NCBI RefSeq assembly: GCF_001625575.1
Contig: NZ_AUXV01000003.1
Span: 186,001 to 250,000 of the forward strand
Direction of reading: 5' to 3'
Origin: Pseudoalteromonas luteoviolacea S2607
Lineage (GTDB): Bacteria; Pseudomonadota; Gammaproteobacteria; Enterobacterales; Alteromonadaceae
DNA length: 64,000 bases
The translations under genes and the position numbers were made by a program. Position 1 is the stretch's first letter. Every line of letters begins with the position of its first letter. Positions 37,414-46,971 of the stretch are shown here, piece by piece. The notes under the pieces were generated by a model, which made no database searches, was not told the DNA's origin, and was given only the letters and a program-made list of their open reading frames with translations.

Positions 37414-38232
37414 TTAAACAGAAAAGATTACACTTGTTACTAATATAACCCCAATACAGGACCACTGTGTTGGGGTTAATTTTTCTTTAAACAAATATAC
37501 CCCTATTAAGCCCGCACCAATGATGCCAATAGCACGCTTTAATGCTTCCAAAATACCTGGTTGGATTTCTAACAATGCCACAAATTGAAGCGTAACAGCA
37601 AACGAGAAACAAGCTGCAGCACTCATCCATAGACCCGAATATTGAAGCAGTTTAGACAGCTCGACTTTTGGTCTAAATAGCAGTCCATTAAAAACGAGCA
37701 CAACAAGAGTGATATAAGCAATATGAAACTCTATGGAGCTGTGCCTCAATGCCTGTTTATCAAACACAATACAACACCCCCAACACATTGCAGTTAGCAA
37801 TATAAAGCCGCTGCCGGGCTCAATAAAAGTAAGCTTACCCCCTTGCAGAATAAATGAAGCGCTCACCAAAACTGCAATGGCTGAAACCTCAATTAAACTT
37901 AAAGACTCGCCTAGCCATATCCATGCAAAAACGCCTGAAATTACAGGGGTTAAAGAGAGCATTGGTAGCATCACTGCTACTTTCCCCACCGCTAAAGCTC
38001 GGATAAAACTGACACTACCAATACCTGCCAACAGGCCACTGATTGTCGCTGGATAAAAGTATTGAACAGCTGGGACGGACTTATCTGCATAAAACCAATA
38101 GACTAGGTAACATGGCAATACTAAGACACTAAAAACGACCGACATTAATGGCGCCGAGAAAAAGGCAGCCAAACGCTTGCGCGTGTAGTCAAACCCTACC
38201 CAAAATAGAGCACTTACAAGAGCAAACTCCAT
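37414..38232 (-). CDS. EamA/DMT-family inner-membrane transporter
   Basis: 272 residues, about 10 TM helices in two repeats of five (ALVSALFWVGFDYTRKRLAA..., LLAGIGSVSFIRALAVGKVAV; second half FILLTAMCWGCCIVFDKQ, RAIGIIGAGLIGVYLFKEKL). Typical of the drug/metabolite transporter superfamily; substrate unknown. It follows the kinase gene by six bases and its ATG overlaps nothing; GAGG lies about 12 bases upstream. Probably co-transcribed with the phosphotransferase. Confidence 0.88.
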   Translation of the reverse strand: MEFALVSALFWVGFDYTRKRLAAFFSAPLMSVVFSVLVLPCYLVYWFYADKSVPAVQYFYPATISGLLAGIGSVSFIRALAVGKVAVMLPMLSLTPVISGVFAWIWLGESLSLIEVSAIAVLVSASFILQGGKLTFIEPGSGFILLTAMCWGCCIVFDKQALRHSSIEFHIAYITLVVLVFNGLLFRPKVELSKLLQYSGLWMSAAACFSFAVTLQFVALLEIQPGILEALKRAIGIIGAGLIGVYLFKEKLTPTQWSCIGVILVTSVIFSV

Positions 38233-38238
38233 GAATAG

Positions 38239-39189
38239 TTAACGCCTCTTAATTAGTGTGTGGTTACACTGTGCCTTCATATAATCATTGATTTTAGGGT
38301 GCTCAGGCTTCCACCCAGCCAAAAAGCGATGAAAATCTGCCCATATTATTGGCCATAAAGGTCTCCACTCACTTTCCACTTGTTTTCCGTCTAGTTCGCC
38401 ACGGATTTTTATCAGTTGTGCTGTTAGCGCTCTAAAATAAACGTCTAACATCAATTCGGCTCGCGATTCTAAACCCTGATTGTCCAGTACAGTAGTCAGC
38501 AACAACATCACATCTGACAATCCAACCCCTACTCCCACATGCTGAAAGTCATACCCAATCACCCCTTTACTATCAAAAGCAAAGTTTGCAAGCTTAGCAT
38601 CACCATGGATCATCGTTTTGAAATTTGTCGACGATAAAACATCATCGATAATGTGTGCATTCTGCTTGAGCAACCCATCCGACATTTTTCTATATTCATC
38701 TGGTCGGGTTTTGAGGTGCCAATAATTACCAGCTCCAAACTGTTTAAATTTCGAGTGCTCCTGCCCATCTTCCAACCATGTTGCATGAAAGTGTGCTAGC
38801 CACTCAATGACTTTAAGTATATCTTCTGTACAAGCAGAATTTTTATTTCTGAACCCTGTCGCTTCGTAATCTTCCAGCAATGTCACAAATAACCCGCGTT
38901 CAGCATATAGCTCAAACATTTTTGGTACATTACAGACGCCTATCAAAGCATCTGCACAATACTGGTAAAACATTTGCTCCTTTTCGTAGCTTCTAACTTT
39001 TCGATTGAGGGAAAAACGCGTTTGCTCAATACTGCTATGCTGCAAGTCCTTTGGAACTTGAGTCAACTTTGCTACATAATATTGGCCGCCTACTGAAAAC
39101 TTTTCTAACGTGCCACATCCATTCCAAAGTTCTAAGCTCTGGTTACGACTTCGATTACTAAGAAATTGTTCATAAAGAGTGGACTGCAT
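38239..39189 (-). CDS. APH/EcKinase-like phosphotransferase
   Basis: 316-residue kinase-fold protein. The catalytic loop TMIHGDAKLANFAFD (HGDxxxxN) and the metal-binding GYDFQHVGVGVGLSDVMLLL are those of aminoglycoside/choline/ecdysteroid kinase-like proteins; DFQ instead of DFE points to the EcKinase/DUF1679 branch. No substrate is known. The ATG at 39187-39189 is the first in frame. Lies between a FadE-type gene with its own terminator and the EamA permease, with which it forms a two-gene unit. Confidence 0.85.
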   Translation of the reverse strand: MQSTLYEQFLSNRSRNQSLELWNGCGTLEKFSVGGQYYVAKLTQVPKDLQHSSIEQTRFSLNRKVRSYEKEQMFYQYCADALIGVCNVPKMFELYAERGLFVTLLEDYEATGFRNKNSACTEDILKVIEWLAHFHATWLEDGQEHSKFKQFGAGNYWHLKTRPDEYRKMSDGLLKQNAHIIDDVLSSTNFKTMIHGDAKLANFAFDSKGVIGYDFQHVGVGVGLSDVMLLLTTVLDNQGLESRAELMLDVYFRALTAQLIKIRGELDGKQVESEWRPLWPIIWADFHRFLAGWKPEHPKINDYMKAQCNHTLIKRR

Positions 39190-39232
39190 CTGCTTTTTAT
39201 CATTGATAACTTTTTGTGCAGTCTATATGAAA

Positions 39233-39258
39233 CACCCGCTTATAGATATAAGCGGGTG
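39233..39258 (-). terminator. terminator after the acyl-CoA dehydrogenase gene
   Basis: CACCCGCTTAT and ATAAGCGGGTG form a perfect 11-bp stem around AGAT, 12 bases past the stop at 39270. On the minus strand the tail is TTTCATATAG, so the T tract is short. Confidence 0.75.
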
Positions 39259-39269
39259 AAAAAGGAGGG

Positions 39270-41522
39270 TTACTGATTAACCGCTGTTTTTAGCCTTTCG
39301 TCGGTTTTTTCATCAGCGATAAGATTTAAATCAAAATCATACTCATCTACGCGTATCGCTTTTTCGCGCTTACGGTTATAGTCAACAAGCTTGATGTATT
39401 CTTGCTCGTTAATCACATTGGCTACAAAAGCATTGTTTAGCGTTTCATCAAAGCTAACGCCTGCTTTAGTTTCTTTGCGTCTCAATGCCTTTTTCACTTT
39501 TGAAAGTGAATCTAAACAAGCCATTTTTGCTTTATAAGCTTGCTCATTAATGTCGTGCCCATCACCTTGCGTTGGCTTAACCAAGTGCGTAATTTGCTGT
39601 TTAAACGCCGTATCTAGTTGTGCCGCTTTTGCTAACTCACGGATCATATCATCGCTGATTTTAGGCATGCGATGTGTGAAGTTCACCGTTGCGATTCGCA
39701 TGAATCGTCTCGCCGCTGCGCTTGGGAAGTTATCCAAAAACTTGTGTAACGCTTTTTCAGCTTCCGCGAGAGCGTAGCGCGTCGCGTAGTGGAAATAAGG
39801 CGCAGCTTGGGCTCGTTCACTTTCCGAAACTTTTTGCTCGTAGTAACGAATAGACGCCATAGCGGCATATACAAAGCTCATTACATCGCCAAGTCTTGCT
39901 GACAATAGCTCTGCTTGCTTTAACTTACCGCCTAGCACAAGTAGTGAGAAGTCAGCATAAACAGCGAGCTTTGCAGATAACTGTTGAGCCGCTTTTTCGT
40001 ACTCTACAACTTCAGGCAATCTTGATGTACCTGACGCTAAGAATGGAAAGGCTCCTAGCTTAAAAGCTCTAAAACCATTACCAACGCTGTACCCGATAGT
40101 CTTTCTGAGAATCTTATTAAACTCTTTGTCAGCTGATGGCGACTCACTGTGAATTGACTCGACCATGCTTTGCAGATACGGGTGGCAACGCATCACACCC
40201 TGGCCGAAAATCATCAGGTTTCTAGTCAGAATATTTGCTCCCTCAACTGTAATTGCAATTGGTTGAGCTACGTAACCACTGGCTAATGTGTTTTGAGGCC
40301 CATTTTGGATAGCTTTACCTGCTAAGATATCCATTGCAGAATCAAGTACATCACGGCCAAGTTCAGTCATATGATATTTTGCAATTGCAGTAACCACAGA
40401 AGGCTTTAAGCCCATGCCCAAACCTTCTGTAGTCAAAACACGCATGGACTCCTGCAGATACGCTTTACCTGCGATATCAGCTAACTTTTCTTGAATACCT
40501 TCGAACTGGCCAATTGCAAGCCCAAATTGTTCACGCACTGCCGCATATTCTGACGCTGATTTTAGAGCGACTTGACTAGACGACACCCCAAGAGCTGGAA
40601 GAGAAATACCTCGCCCTGCCCCCAAGCAACTGACCAGCATTTGCCAACCACGGCCAATGTTCTTTTGACCACCAATGATGAACTCCATTGGAATAAACAC
40701 TTTCTTACCACGAGTTGTACCGTTGTAGAAACGGATACCCATAGGGTCATGTCTGTTTCCAAGTTCAACGCCTGGGTGAGATTTCGGTATTAAAGCACAA
40801 GTAATACCAAGTGACTCTTTAGAGCCTAACAGACCCTCAGGGTCAAATACTTTAAATGCTAAACCAAGCACAGTTGCAATAGGTGCAAGTGTGATATAGC
40901 GTTTGTCCCACGTTACCTCGAGGCCCAATACTTCTTTACCTTCGTACATACCTTTAGTAACGATCCCTTGATCAGGAATGCCACCTGCGTCAGAGCCAGC
41001 TTCAGGGCTAGTCAATGCAAAGCAAGGAATGTCGCGGCCGTTGGCCAATCTCGGTAGATAGTGTGCTTGCTGCTCGGCTGTTCCATAGTGTAGTAACAAT
41101 TCTCCAGGGCCGAGTGAATTTGGTACCATAACAGTTACAGCTACTGCTGATGATTTTGTGGCGATCGTACCAACGATCGTTGAGTTTGCATAAGGGCTAA
41201 ATTCAAGGCCACCATACTGCTTTGGGATAATTAACGAGAAAAACTTTTCTTGTTTCAAAAAATCTAAGATGTGATCAGGCAAATGCTTAGAGTTTTGAAT
41301 CTGATTTTCGTCGATCATCGACATTAAAGTTTTAACAGGGCCATCCAAAAAAGCTTGTTCATCAGCTGAAAGCTTAGCTTCTGTTACCGCTCTTAACGCG
41401 CCAAAATCTGGCTTTCCTTGATAGATAGAGCCTTCAAGCCAAACATCCCCTGCGTCTAACGCTTCTTGTTCTGTGATTGAAATGCTTGGCAATATTTTTC
41501 TTAGCTGTGTTCTTAAACTCAT
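39270..41522 (-). CDS. fadE: acyl-CoA dehydrogenase, FadE type
   Basis: First enzyme of fatty-acid beta-oxidation, flavin-dependent. 750 residues that match E. coli FadE throughout: KEYGGLEFS-like block (KQYGGLEFSPYANSTIVG), CFALTSPEAGSDAGGIPD, KRYITLAPIATVLGLAFK, TRGKKVFIPMEFIIGG, GQFEGIQEKLADIAGKAY and AITVEGANILTRNLMIFGQG with the glutamate at the catalytic position; a DUF1974-type C-terminus follows. E. coli FadE is 814 residues because of an N-terminal membrane segment; here that part is absent and the chain starts at SLRTQLRKILPSISITEQEA. Single gene by position, terminator downstream. Confidence 0.93.
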   Translation of the reverse strand: MSLRTQLRKILPSISITEQEALDAGDVWLEGSIYQGKPDFGALRAVTEAKLSADEQAFLDGPVKTLMSMIDENQIQNSKHLPDHILDFLKQEKFFSLIIPKQYGGLEFSPYANSTIVGTIATKSSAVAVTVMVPNSLGPGELLLHYGTAEQQAHYLPRLANGRDIPCFALTSPEAGSDAGGIPDQGIVTKGMYEGKEVLGLEVTWDKRYITLAPIATVLGLAFKVFDPEGLLGSKESLGITCALIPKSHPGVELGNRHDPMGIRFYNGTTRGKKVFIPMEFIIGGQKNIGRGWQMLVSCLGAGRGISLPALGVSSSQVALKSASEYAAVREQFGLAIGQFEGIQEKLADIAGKAYLQESMRVLTTEGLGMGLKPSVVTAIAKYHMTELGRDVLDSAMDILAGKAIQNGPQNTLASGYVAQPIAITVEGANILTRNLMIFGQGVMRCHPYLQSMVESIHSESPSADKEFNKILRKTIGYSVGNGFRAFKLGAFPFLASGTSRLPEVVEYEKAAQQLSAKLAVYADFSLLVLGGKLKQAELLSARLGDVMSFVYAAMASIRYYEQKVSESERAQAAPYFHYATRYALAEAEKALHKFLDNFPSAAARRFMRIATVNFTHRMPKISDDMIRELAKAAQLDTAFKQQITHLVKPTQGDGHDINEQAYKAKMACLDSLSKVKKALRRKETKAGVSFDETLNNAFVANVINEQEYIKLVDYNRKREKAIRVDEYDFDLNLIADEKTDERLKTAVNQ

Positions 41523-41735
41523 AATAAACTCATCCGACCAGATAGATATACCTACATTACGGCATAAAAATAAAATTAGATCAATTGCTCAAATGAAAAA
41601 ATTAACGATATTTTTACTGATTTAGCTAAACTATGCGGAAAAGTAGCCCAGAATTAATAGCTTACACGTGTACGCTGAAAGACTCATGAGCACAACTTTT
41701 TTTGTCTGAACATTACGACTTAAGGGCAAATTTGT

Positions 41736-42194
41736 TTAAAAAGTAGCAAGTGTTGCTTTTGTAACCTTGATTAAGGTATTTGGGCATATAGAAATTTCGA
41801 GGCCACGACGTCCACCACTGACGTAAATATTGGGATATTTTTTTGCCGATTCATGGAGCACAACTGGTATTTTTTTCTTGTGCGCAAAGGGACTGATCCC
41901 TCCTAAGAGGTAACCTGTCGCAGCTTGCGCCCTATTTTTATCAGCCATTTGTGCTTTTTTACCACAAATCGACTTTGCAAAAGACTTCAAATCAACTTGC
42001 TGGCTCGCTGGTGTTATCCCTATAAATAGCGCTCCGTCAACGTCTATGACCAAAGTTTTAAACACTTGCTGCTCATCTAGGTTAAGCTTTATCGCCGCCT
42101 CTTGAGCATAGTTAGACAGATTAGGATCGTGCCTAAACTTTAATACTTCAAAGTCTACTTTCTGTTGCTTCAATAAGTTTATGGCTGGGGTCAC
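41736..42194 (-). CDS. ybaK: Cys-tRNA(Pro) deacylase YbaK/EbsC
   Basis: 152-residue editing enzyme that removes cysteine from mischarged tRNA-Pro in trans. The domain covers the whole protein, with the conserved lysine in QQVFKTLVIDVDG (Lys46), GYLLGGISPFAHKK and YVSGGRRGLEISICP. The start is a GTG at 42192-42194 with AAGGAG five bases upstream, better than any internal ATG. Single gene, with about 210 bases to the fadE start downstream. Confidence 0.95.
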   Translation of the reverse strand: MTPAINLLKQQKVDFEVLKFRHDPNLSNYAQEAAIKLNLDEQQVFKTLVIDVDGALFIGITPASQQVDLKSFAKSICGKKAQMADKNRAQAATGYLLGGISPFAHKKKIPVVLHESAKKYPNIYVSGGRRGLEISICPNTLIKVTKATLATF

Positions 42195-42442
42195 CTTGGC
42201 TCCTTGATAAAACTAACGAAATATTTGCTAAGTGTTTTCACTCCCCCTTTTCTTCCGTGTATTGCATTCTTTTTCGGGGAGAAAAATAATGCACATATTA
42301 TACTAAAATATGCTCGACAATATGTGATTGTCTACTAAAGTAGTATATACCGGCAAGCGCTTATTAAAAATCCGTGCACCTAATGTTTATTTATACTGCG
42401 ACACGGTTCTTAAAGCATCAATAGCCGAGTGAGAAAAGTAAC

Positions 42443-42664
42443 ATGAGTGTTCAAGTTGTAAAAGCATTAGGCATGACCGTTTGTGCATGTTTGATGGTAG
42501 TTTTTTTAAGTAACGAGTACCACTTTTGGCTTGACAGGTTGGCTTGTAATGAAAAATGTGAAGTCTTAGGGTGTCGCTCTGGAACACTGATTTCAGGAGA
42601 AGACCGATCGGACCTACTGTGCCGATGCAACGACGATATGGATTATCTCGTAATTTTAGACTGA
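42443..42664 (+). CDS. small Cys-rich single-pass membrane or exported protein
   Basis: 73 residues: a hydrophobic N-terminal segment (VKALGMTVCACLMVVFLSN, about 5-24) followed by a short soluble part with five cysteines (C35, C39, C44, C60, C62), giving LACNEKCEVLGCRSG and LLCRCNDD. The spacing could support disulfides in the periplasm or metal binding. No family recognised. A strong terminator begins eight bases after the stop, which supports expression. SD is weak (GAGAAAAG). Confidence 0.65.
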   Translation: MSVQVVKALGMTVCACLMVVFLSNEYHFWLDRLACNEKCEVLGCRSGTLISGEDRSDLLCRCNDDMDYLVILD

Positions 42665-42669
42665 GAGGT

Positions 42670-42694
42670 AAAACGGCGCCACTGGCGCCGTTTT
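42670..42694. terminator. bidirectional terminator between the small Cys-rich gene and dnaJ
   Basis: AAAACGGCGCC-ACT-GGCGCCGTTTT: perfect 11-bp stem with A and T flanks, working in both directions. Confidence 0.93.
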
Positions 42695-42705
42695 GATTAG
42701 GTATT

Positions 42706-43842
42706 CTACTTGGTTAAGTCATCAAAGAACTTTTTAACACCATCGAAAAAACCTTGAGCTTTAGGGCGATTCTTACTTGTATCACCACTCATGCTTTCTT
42801 CCAGCTCGCGTAATAACTCTTTTTGGCGATCGTTTAGGTTAACCGGCGTTTCGATAACAACCTTACAAATTAAATCGCCTACAGAGCCACTGCGAACAGA
42901 CTTGACACCCTTGCCTCTCATACGGAACATTTTACCCGTTTGGCTTTCTGAAGGTATCTTCAAGTTCGCACGACCATCTAGTGTTGGAACTTCAATTTCT
43001 CCACCGAGTGCCGCAGTTGTATAACTGATTGGCACTTCGCAGTATAAATTGTTGCCATCGCGCACAAATATAGGGTGCTCACGTACAGAAACTTGTACGT
43101 AAAGGTCTCCCGCTGGTGCGCCATGCATACCTGCTTCACCTTCACCAGAAAGTCTGATACGGTCACCAGTATCAACGCCCGCTGGGATTTTAACAGATAA
43201 AGTCTTCGTCTTTTCGACACGACCTTGGCCATGGCACTTGTTACAAGGGTCCGAAATGACCTGACCTGTACCTTGACAGGTTGGGCATGTTTGCTGAACA
43301 GCAAAGAACCCCTGACGCATTTGAACTTGACCCGCGCCATGACAAGTTGAACATGTTTTTGGCTTAGAACCAGCCTTTGCACCACTGCCATCACAAGGCT
43401 CACAGCTAACCCATGTAGGAACTTTAATCTCTACATCTTTACCTTTAACAGCTTCTTCAAGCGACAAGTCTAAGCTATATCTTAAGTCAGCACCACGTTG
43501 CTGTCTTGATTGACGACGGCCACCACCGCCTCCAAAAATATCACCGAATACGTCCCCGAAAATATCGCCAAAGTCGGCTCCACCACCGAATCCGCCATGG
43601 CCTCCACCACCGTTTTGCTCAAACGCTGCATGGCCGTATTGATCATACATCTGGCGTTTCTGACTATCCGTTAGGACTTCGTACGCTTCTTTTACTTCTT
43701 TGAATTTAGCTTCTAAAGCTTCATCACCCGCTGTACGATCTGGGTGATATTTCATTGCTAGACGCTTATAGGCCTTTTTAATATCACGTTCGCTAGCGTC
43801 TTTCGTTACGCCTAATACTTCGTAATAATCACTTTTTGACAT
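42706..43842 (-). CDS. dnaJ: chaperone protein DnaJ (Hsp40)
   Basis: J-protein co-chaperone of DnaK. From the ATG at 43840-43842: J domain with HPD (33-35) in [15 protein letters not shown]-rich linker ([19 protein letters not shown]), four zinc-binding CxxCxGxG repeats ([32 protein letters not shown]), then the C-terminal substrate-binding domain. 378 residues, family-typical. Nine more codons are open upstream, without homology. It follows dnaK by 119 bases and is probably transcribed from the dnaK promoter. Confidence 0.97.
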   Translation of the reverse strand: MSKSDYYEVLGVTKDASERDIKKAYKRLAMKYHPDRTAGDEALEAKFKEVKEAYEVLTDSQKRQMYDQYGHAAFEQNGGGGHGGFGGGADFGDIFGDVFGDIFGGGGGRRQSRQQRGADLRYSLDLSLEEAVKGKDVEIKVPTWVSCEPCDGSGAKAGSKPKTCSTCHGAGQVQMRQGFFAVQQTCPTCQGTGQVISDPCNKCHGQGRVEKTKTLSVKIPAGVDTGDRIRLSGEGEAGMHGAPAGDLYVQVSVREHPIFVRDGNNLYCEVPISYTTAALGGEIEVPTLDGRANLKIPSESQTGKMFRMRGKGVKSVRSGSVGDLICKVVIETPVNLNDRQKELLRELEESMSGDTSKNRPKAQGFFDGVKKFFDDLTK

Positions 43843-43961
43843 AGTTATCACACAACTCTTACAAGACAACTCTTCGGGTCAAACCCGATATACTGAGCCA
43901 AATTTTAAAAACACTAAGGGCGCGTCTAGCGATACCGCTGCGCGCCCTTAACAGTCAACAA

Positions 43962-45884
43962 TTACTTGTTGTCTTTAACTTCTTCAAACTCAGCGTCAAC
44001 TACATCGTCGTCTGCTTTAGCTGAACCTGACTGAGCACCAGCTTCTGGGCCTGCTTGCTGTGCCTGAGCATTAGCTTGCGCAATTTCCATTAGCTTTTGA
44101 GACTTTTCAGCAAGAGCTTGAGTTTTAGCATCGATGTCTTCTTTGCTATCACCTTTGATTGCAGTTTCAAGCTCAGCTAACGCGCCTTCGATTGCTGTTT
44201 TGTCATCAGCAGGAAGTGCTTCACCAGCTTCTTCTACTTGCTTACGTGTAGCGTGTACAAGAGCATCAGCTTGGTTACGTGCACCGACTAACTCTTCAAA
44301 CTTCTTATCTTCTTCAGCATTTGCTTCCGCATCACGTACCATTTTTTCTACTTCATCGTCGCTCAGACCTGAAGAAGCTTGGATTGTGATCTTCTGCTCT
44401 TTGCCTGTATCTTTATCTTTTGCAGATACATGTAAGATACCATCAGCATCAACATCAAATGTTACTTCGATTTGCGGAGCACCACGCTGTGCAGGTCGAA
44501 TACCTTCAAGGTTAAACTGACCCAATGACTTGTTGTCAGTTGAACGCTTGCGCTCACCTTGCAATACGTGGATAGTTACTGCTGACTGGTTATCTTCAGC
44601 TGTCGAGAATACTTGCGACTTCTTAGTAGGAATAGTCGTGTTTTTCTCGATAAGTGCAGTCATAACTTGACCCATTGTCTCAATACCTAGAGACAGTGGG
44701 ATAACGTCAAGAAGTAGTACATCTTTAACATCGCCAGAAAGTACACCACCTTGAACAGCAGCACCTAGAGCAACTGCTTCGTCTGGGTTTACATCCTTAC
44801 GAGCTTCTTTGCCGAAGAACTCTGCTACCTTAGTCTGTACTAGAGGCATACGAGTCTGACCACCTACAAGGATGATGTCATTTACGTCGCTTACAGAAAG
44901 GTCTGCGTCAGCAAGTGCACGCTTTAACGGCTCGATAGACTGATTTACAAGGTCTTCTACAAGTGATTCTAACTTAGCACGTGTTAGTTTAACATTCATG
45001 TGCTTGGGACCTGTCGCATCAGCAGTTACGTACGGAAGGTTAACTTCTGTTTGTTGTGCAGATGACAGTTCAATCTTCGCTGTTTCAGCGGCTTCTTTAA
45101 CACGCTGCATCGCTAAAGGATCAACCTTAAGGTCAATGCCTTGCTCTTTCTTAAATTCTTCTACTAAATAGTTGATAACACGGTTATCAAAATCTTCACC
45201 ACCTAGGTGAGTATCACCATTAGTAGCGAGTACTTCAAATGTGTGCTCGCCATCTACTTCGTCAATCTCGATGATTGAGATATCGAAAGTACCACCACCC
45301 AAGTCATAAACAGCTACGACGTTATCACCTTGCTTTTTGTCCATGCCATAAGCAAGTGCAGCAGCAGTTGGCTCGTTGATGATACGTTTAACGTCAAGGC
45401 CCGCGATACGACCAGCGTCTTTAGTTGCTTGACGTTGTGAATCGTTGAAATATGCAGGTACTGTGATTACTGCTTCTGTTACTTCCTCACCTAGGAAGTC
45501 TTCAGCAGTCTTTTTCATTTTCTTAAGTACTTCTGCAGAAATTTGTGGCGCAGCGCGTTTTTCGCCGCGTACTTCAACCCATGCATCGCCATTGTCAGCT
45601 TTAACAATGTTAAAAGGCATGATGCTGATGTCACGTTGTACTTCATCGTCTTCGAAACGGCGACCAATAAGTCGCTTGATTGCATAAAGCGTATTTGTAG
45701 GGTTTGTAACCGCTTGACGCTTAGCCGGTTGACCTACTAGTGTTTCGCCTTCTTCTGTAAATGCAATAATCGACGGGGTAGTACGATCGCCTTCAGCGTT
45801 TTCAATAACGCGCGTGTTCTCACCATCTAATACTGCTACACAAGAGTTAGTAGTACCTAAATCGATTCCAATAATTTTACCCAT
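43962..45884 (-). CDS. dnaK: chaperone protein DnaK (Hsp70)
   Basis: 640-residue Hsp70. The ATPase domain shows [16 protein letters not shown], the [15 protein letters not shown] block, [15 protein letters not shown] and [12 protein letters not shown]; the substrate-binding domain has [20 protein letters not shown] and a helical lid ending in an acidic tail ([16 protein letters not shown]). The ATG at 45882-45884 has GGAGAAG upstream; 22 further open codons upstream are not part of the protein. Followed by dnaJ. A heat-shock-type promoter candidate lies 52-80 bases upstream. Confidence 0.98.
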   Translation of the reverse strand: MGKIIGIDLGTTNSCVAVLDGENTRVIENAEGDRTTPSIIAFTEEGETLVGQPAKRQAVTNPTNTLYAIKRLIGRRFEDDEVQRDISIMPFNIVKADNGDAWVEVRGEKRAAPQISAEVLKKMKKTAEDFLGEEVTEAVITVPAYFNDSQRQATKDAGRIAGLDVKRIINEPTAAALAYGMDKKQGDNVVAVYDLGGGTFDISIIEIDEVDGEHTFEVLATNGDTHLGGEDFDNRVINYLVEEFKKEQGIDLKVDPLAMQRVKEAAETAKIELSSAQQTEVNLPYVTADATGPKHMNVKLTRAKLESLVEDLVNQSIEPLKRALADADLSVSDVNDIILVGGQTRMPLVQTKVAEFFGKEARKDVNPDEAVALGAAVQGGVLSGDVKDVLLLDVIPLSLGIETMGQVMTALIEKNTTIPTKKSQVFSTAEDNQSAVTIHVLQGERKRSTDNKSLGQFNLEGIRPAQRGAPQIEVTFDVDADGILHVSAKDKDTGKEQKITIQASSGLSDDEVEKMVRDAEANAEEDKKFEELVGARNQADALVHATRKQVEEAGEALPADDKTAIEGALAELETAIKGDSKEDIDAKTQALAEKSQKLMEIAQANAQAQQAGPEAGAQSGSAKADDDVVDAEFEEVKDNK

Positions 45885-45935
45885 GTGAATCTTCTCCGAC
45901 CTCAAAAAATTCGTTGTTCTGTTAGATGACTTGAT

Positions 45936-45964
45936 AGATAAGGGCGGCAATTTCTAATTCAACC
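45936..45964 (-). promoter_or_regulatory. candidate sigma-32 (heat-shock) promoter of dnaK
   Basis: On the minus strand GGTTGAA (45958-45964) and CCCTTATCT (45936-45944) are 13 bases apart, close to the RpoH consensus of CTTGAA and CCCCATnT. It lies 52 bases before the dnaK ATG, as expected for a chaperone operon. The match to the -10 is partial. Confidence 0.6.
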
Positions 45965-46102
45965 TTAAAATTGAAAAAAATTTCATTTTTTTTCAATTTT
46001 TTTTATTTTTAGGATGAACAGAGCAAAAAGCAGACAAAATAACTGTATTTATCGAGTTAGAGCATATAGTCTAATTCAAGAAAAATAACATTTGGAAAAA
46101 CC

Positions 46103-46912
46103 ATGGACTTTGATACTCTCATTTCGTCACCGCAACTGTCTGAGGACAATTGCCAGCTTTCAGTACCAAAAACCTGGAGCCAAGGCAGAACCGTGTTTGG
46201 TGGGTTAAGTGCTGCACTGATGTTAAAGCATATGTATCTCCATATAAATGATGATACTCGCAACCTACTGTCCTTTAGTTGTAACTTTGTTGCTCCTTTA
46301 TTGACGGAAACGCCTTTTACTATTTCGACAAAAGTCCTGAGAAGTGGCAAAAATGTCACTCAGGTAGAGACAACTATTCATCAAAATGACGCAACTTGCT
46401 TGGTTTCGCTCGCATGCTTTGGCATTCAACGACAATCAAAAGTTGTCGTTCACGCAGAAGAAACACCCATTAAGTTAAACGAAAACATTAACCCGAGACA
46501 AACACTCAGATATGTAGAAGGGTTATTCCCTGCATTTATTCAAAACGTTGATTTAAACTTACAACATGGCGCCATGCCTTTTAGTGGCGCTGACTCCTCT
46601 GACATTCATGGCTGGATGAGATTTAAAGATAATGAGCAAGGTAACCTCAAAGAGTTACATGTACTTGCTCTCGCTGACGCATGGCCCCCCACTCTACTTC
46701 AACTATGCGACTCTCCATCTCCCGCAAGTACTGTTTCTTGGTATATTGAATTTTTACAGCCACTTGCTTTAAATGACAGCCAATGGCTTGGCTATCAAGT
46801 CTCAACGCACCAAGCTAATGGTGGATATGGTACAGAAGATGCAAAAGTATTCTCTCAAACAGGTGAATTAGTCGCGCTCAGTCGACAAACAGTCGCTGTT
46901 TTTGATAGTTGA
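46103..46912 (+). CDS. acyl-CoA thioesterase (TesB-like double hotdog)
   Basis: 269-residue protein of the thioesterase/4HBT_3 type, which hydrolyses acyl-CoA to free acid and CoA. Two hotdog halves: an N-terminal one with SQGRTVFGGLSAALMLKH and SFSCNFVAPLLTETPFTIST, and a C-terminal one with HVLALADAWPPTLLQL, TVSWYIEFLQPLALNDSQW and GYGTEDAKVFSQTGELVALS. The pattern is the TesB family, but substrate chain length cannot be told. The ATG at 46103 is the first in frame; divergent from dnaK. It precedes pqiA by about 60 bases but with no sign of coupling. Confidence 0.85.
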   Translation: MDFDTLISSPQLSEDNCQLSVPKTWSQGRTVFGGLSAALMLKHMYLHINDDTRNLLSFSCNFVAPLLTETPFTISTKVLRSGKNVTQVETTIHQNDATCLVSLACFGIQRQSKVVVHAEETPIKLNENINPRQTLRYVEGLFPAFIQNVDLNLQHGAMPFSGADSSDIHGWMRFKDNEQGNLKELHVLALADAWPPTLLQLCDSPSPASTVSWYIEFLQPLALNDSQWLGYQVSTHQANGGYGTEDAKVFSQTGELVALSRQTVAVFDS

Positions 46913-46971
46913 TATTCTCTTAATGGTCACTCACAATAGAGGATATTCTTCATAGCACTTGCGTTTTTAAT

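Noticed and set aside
38239..39189. Aminoglycoside resistance gene
   Set aside because: Although the kinase fold motif is shared with APH enzymes, DFQ and the overall pattern fit EcKinase/DUF1679 proteins; there is no evidence for drug modification.
42978..43403. 141-codon frame in another phase inside dnaJ
   Set aside because: The zinc-finger frame of DnaJ is unmistakable here; the other phase shows no domain.
44134..44520. 128-codon open frame antisense to dnaK
   Set aside because: Serine/alanine-rich shadow of the conserved DnaK lid sequence; no independent support.
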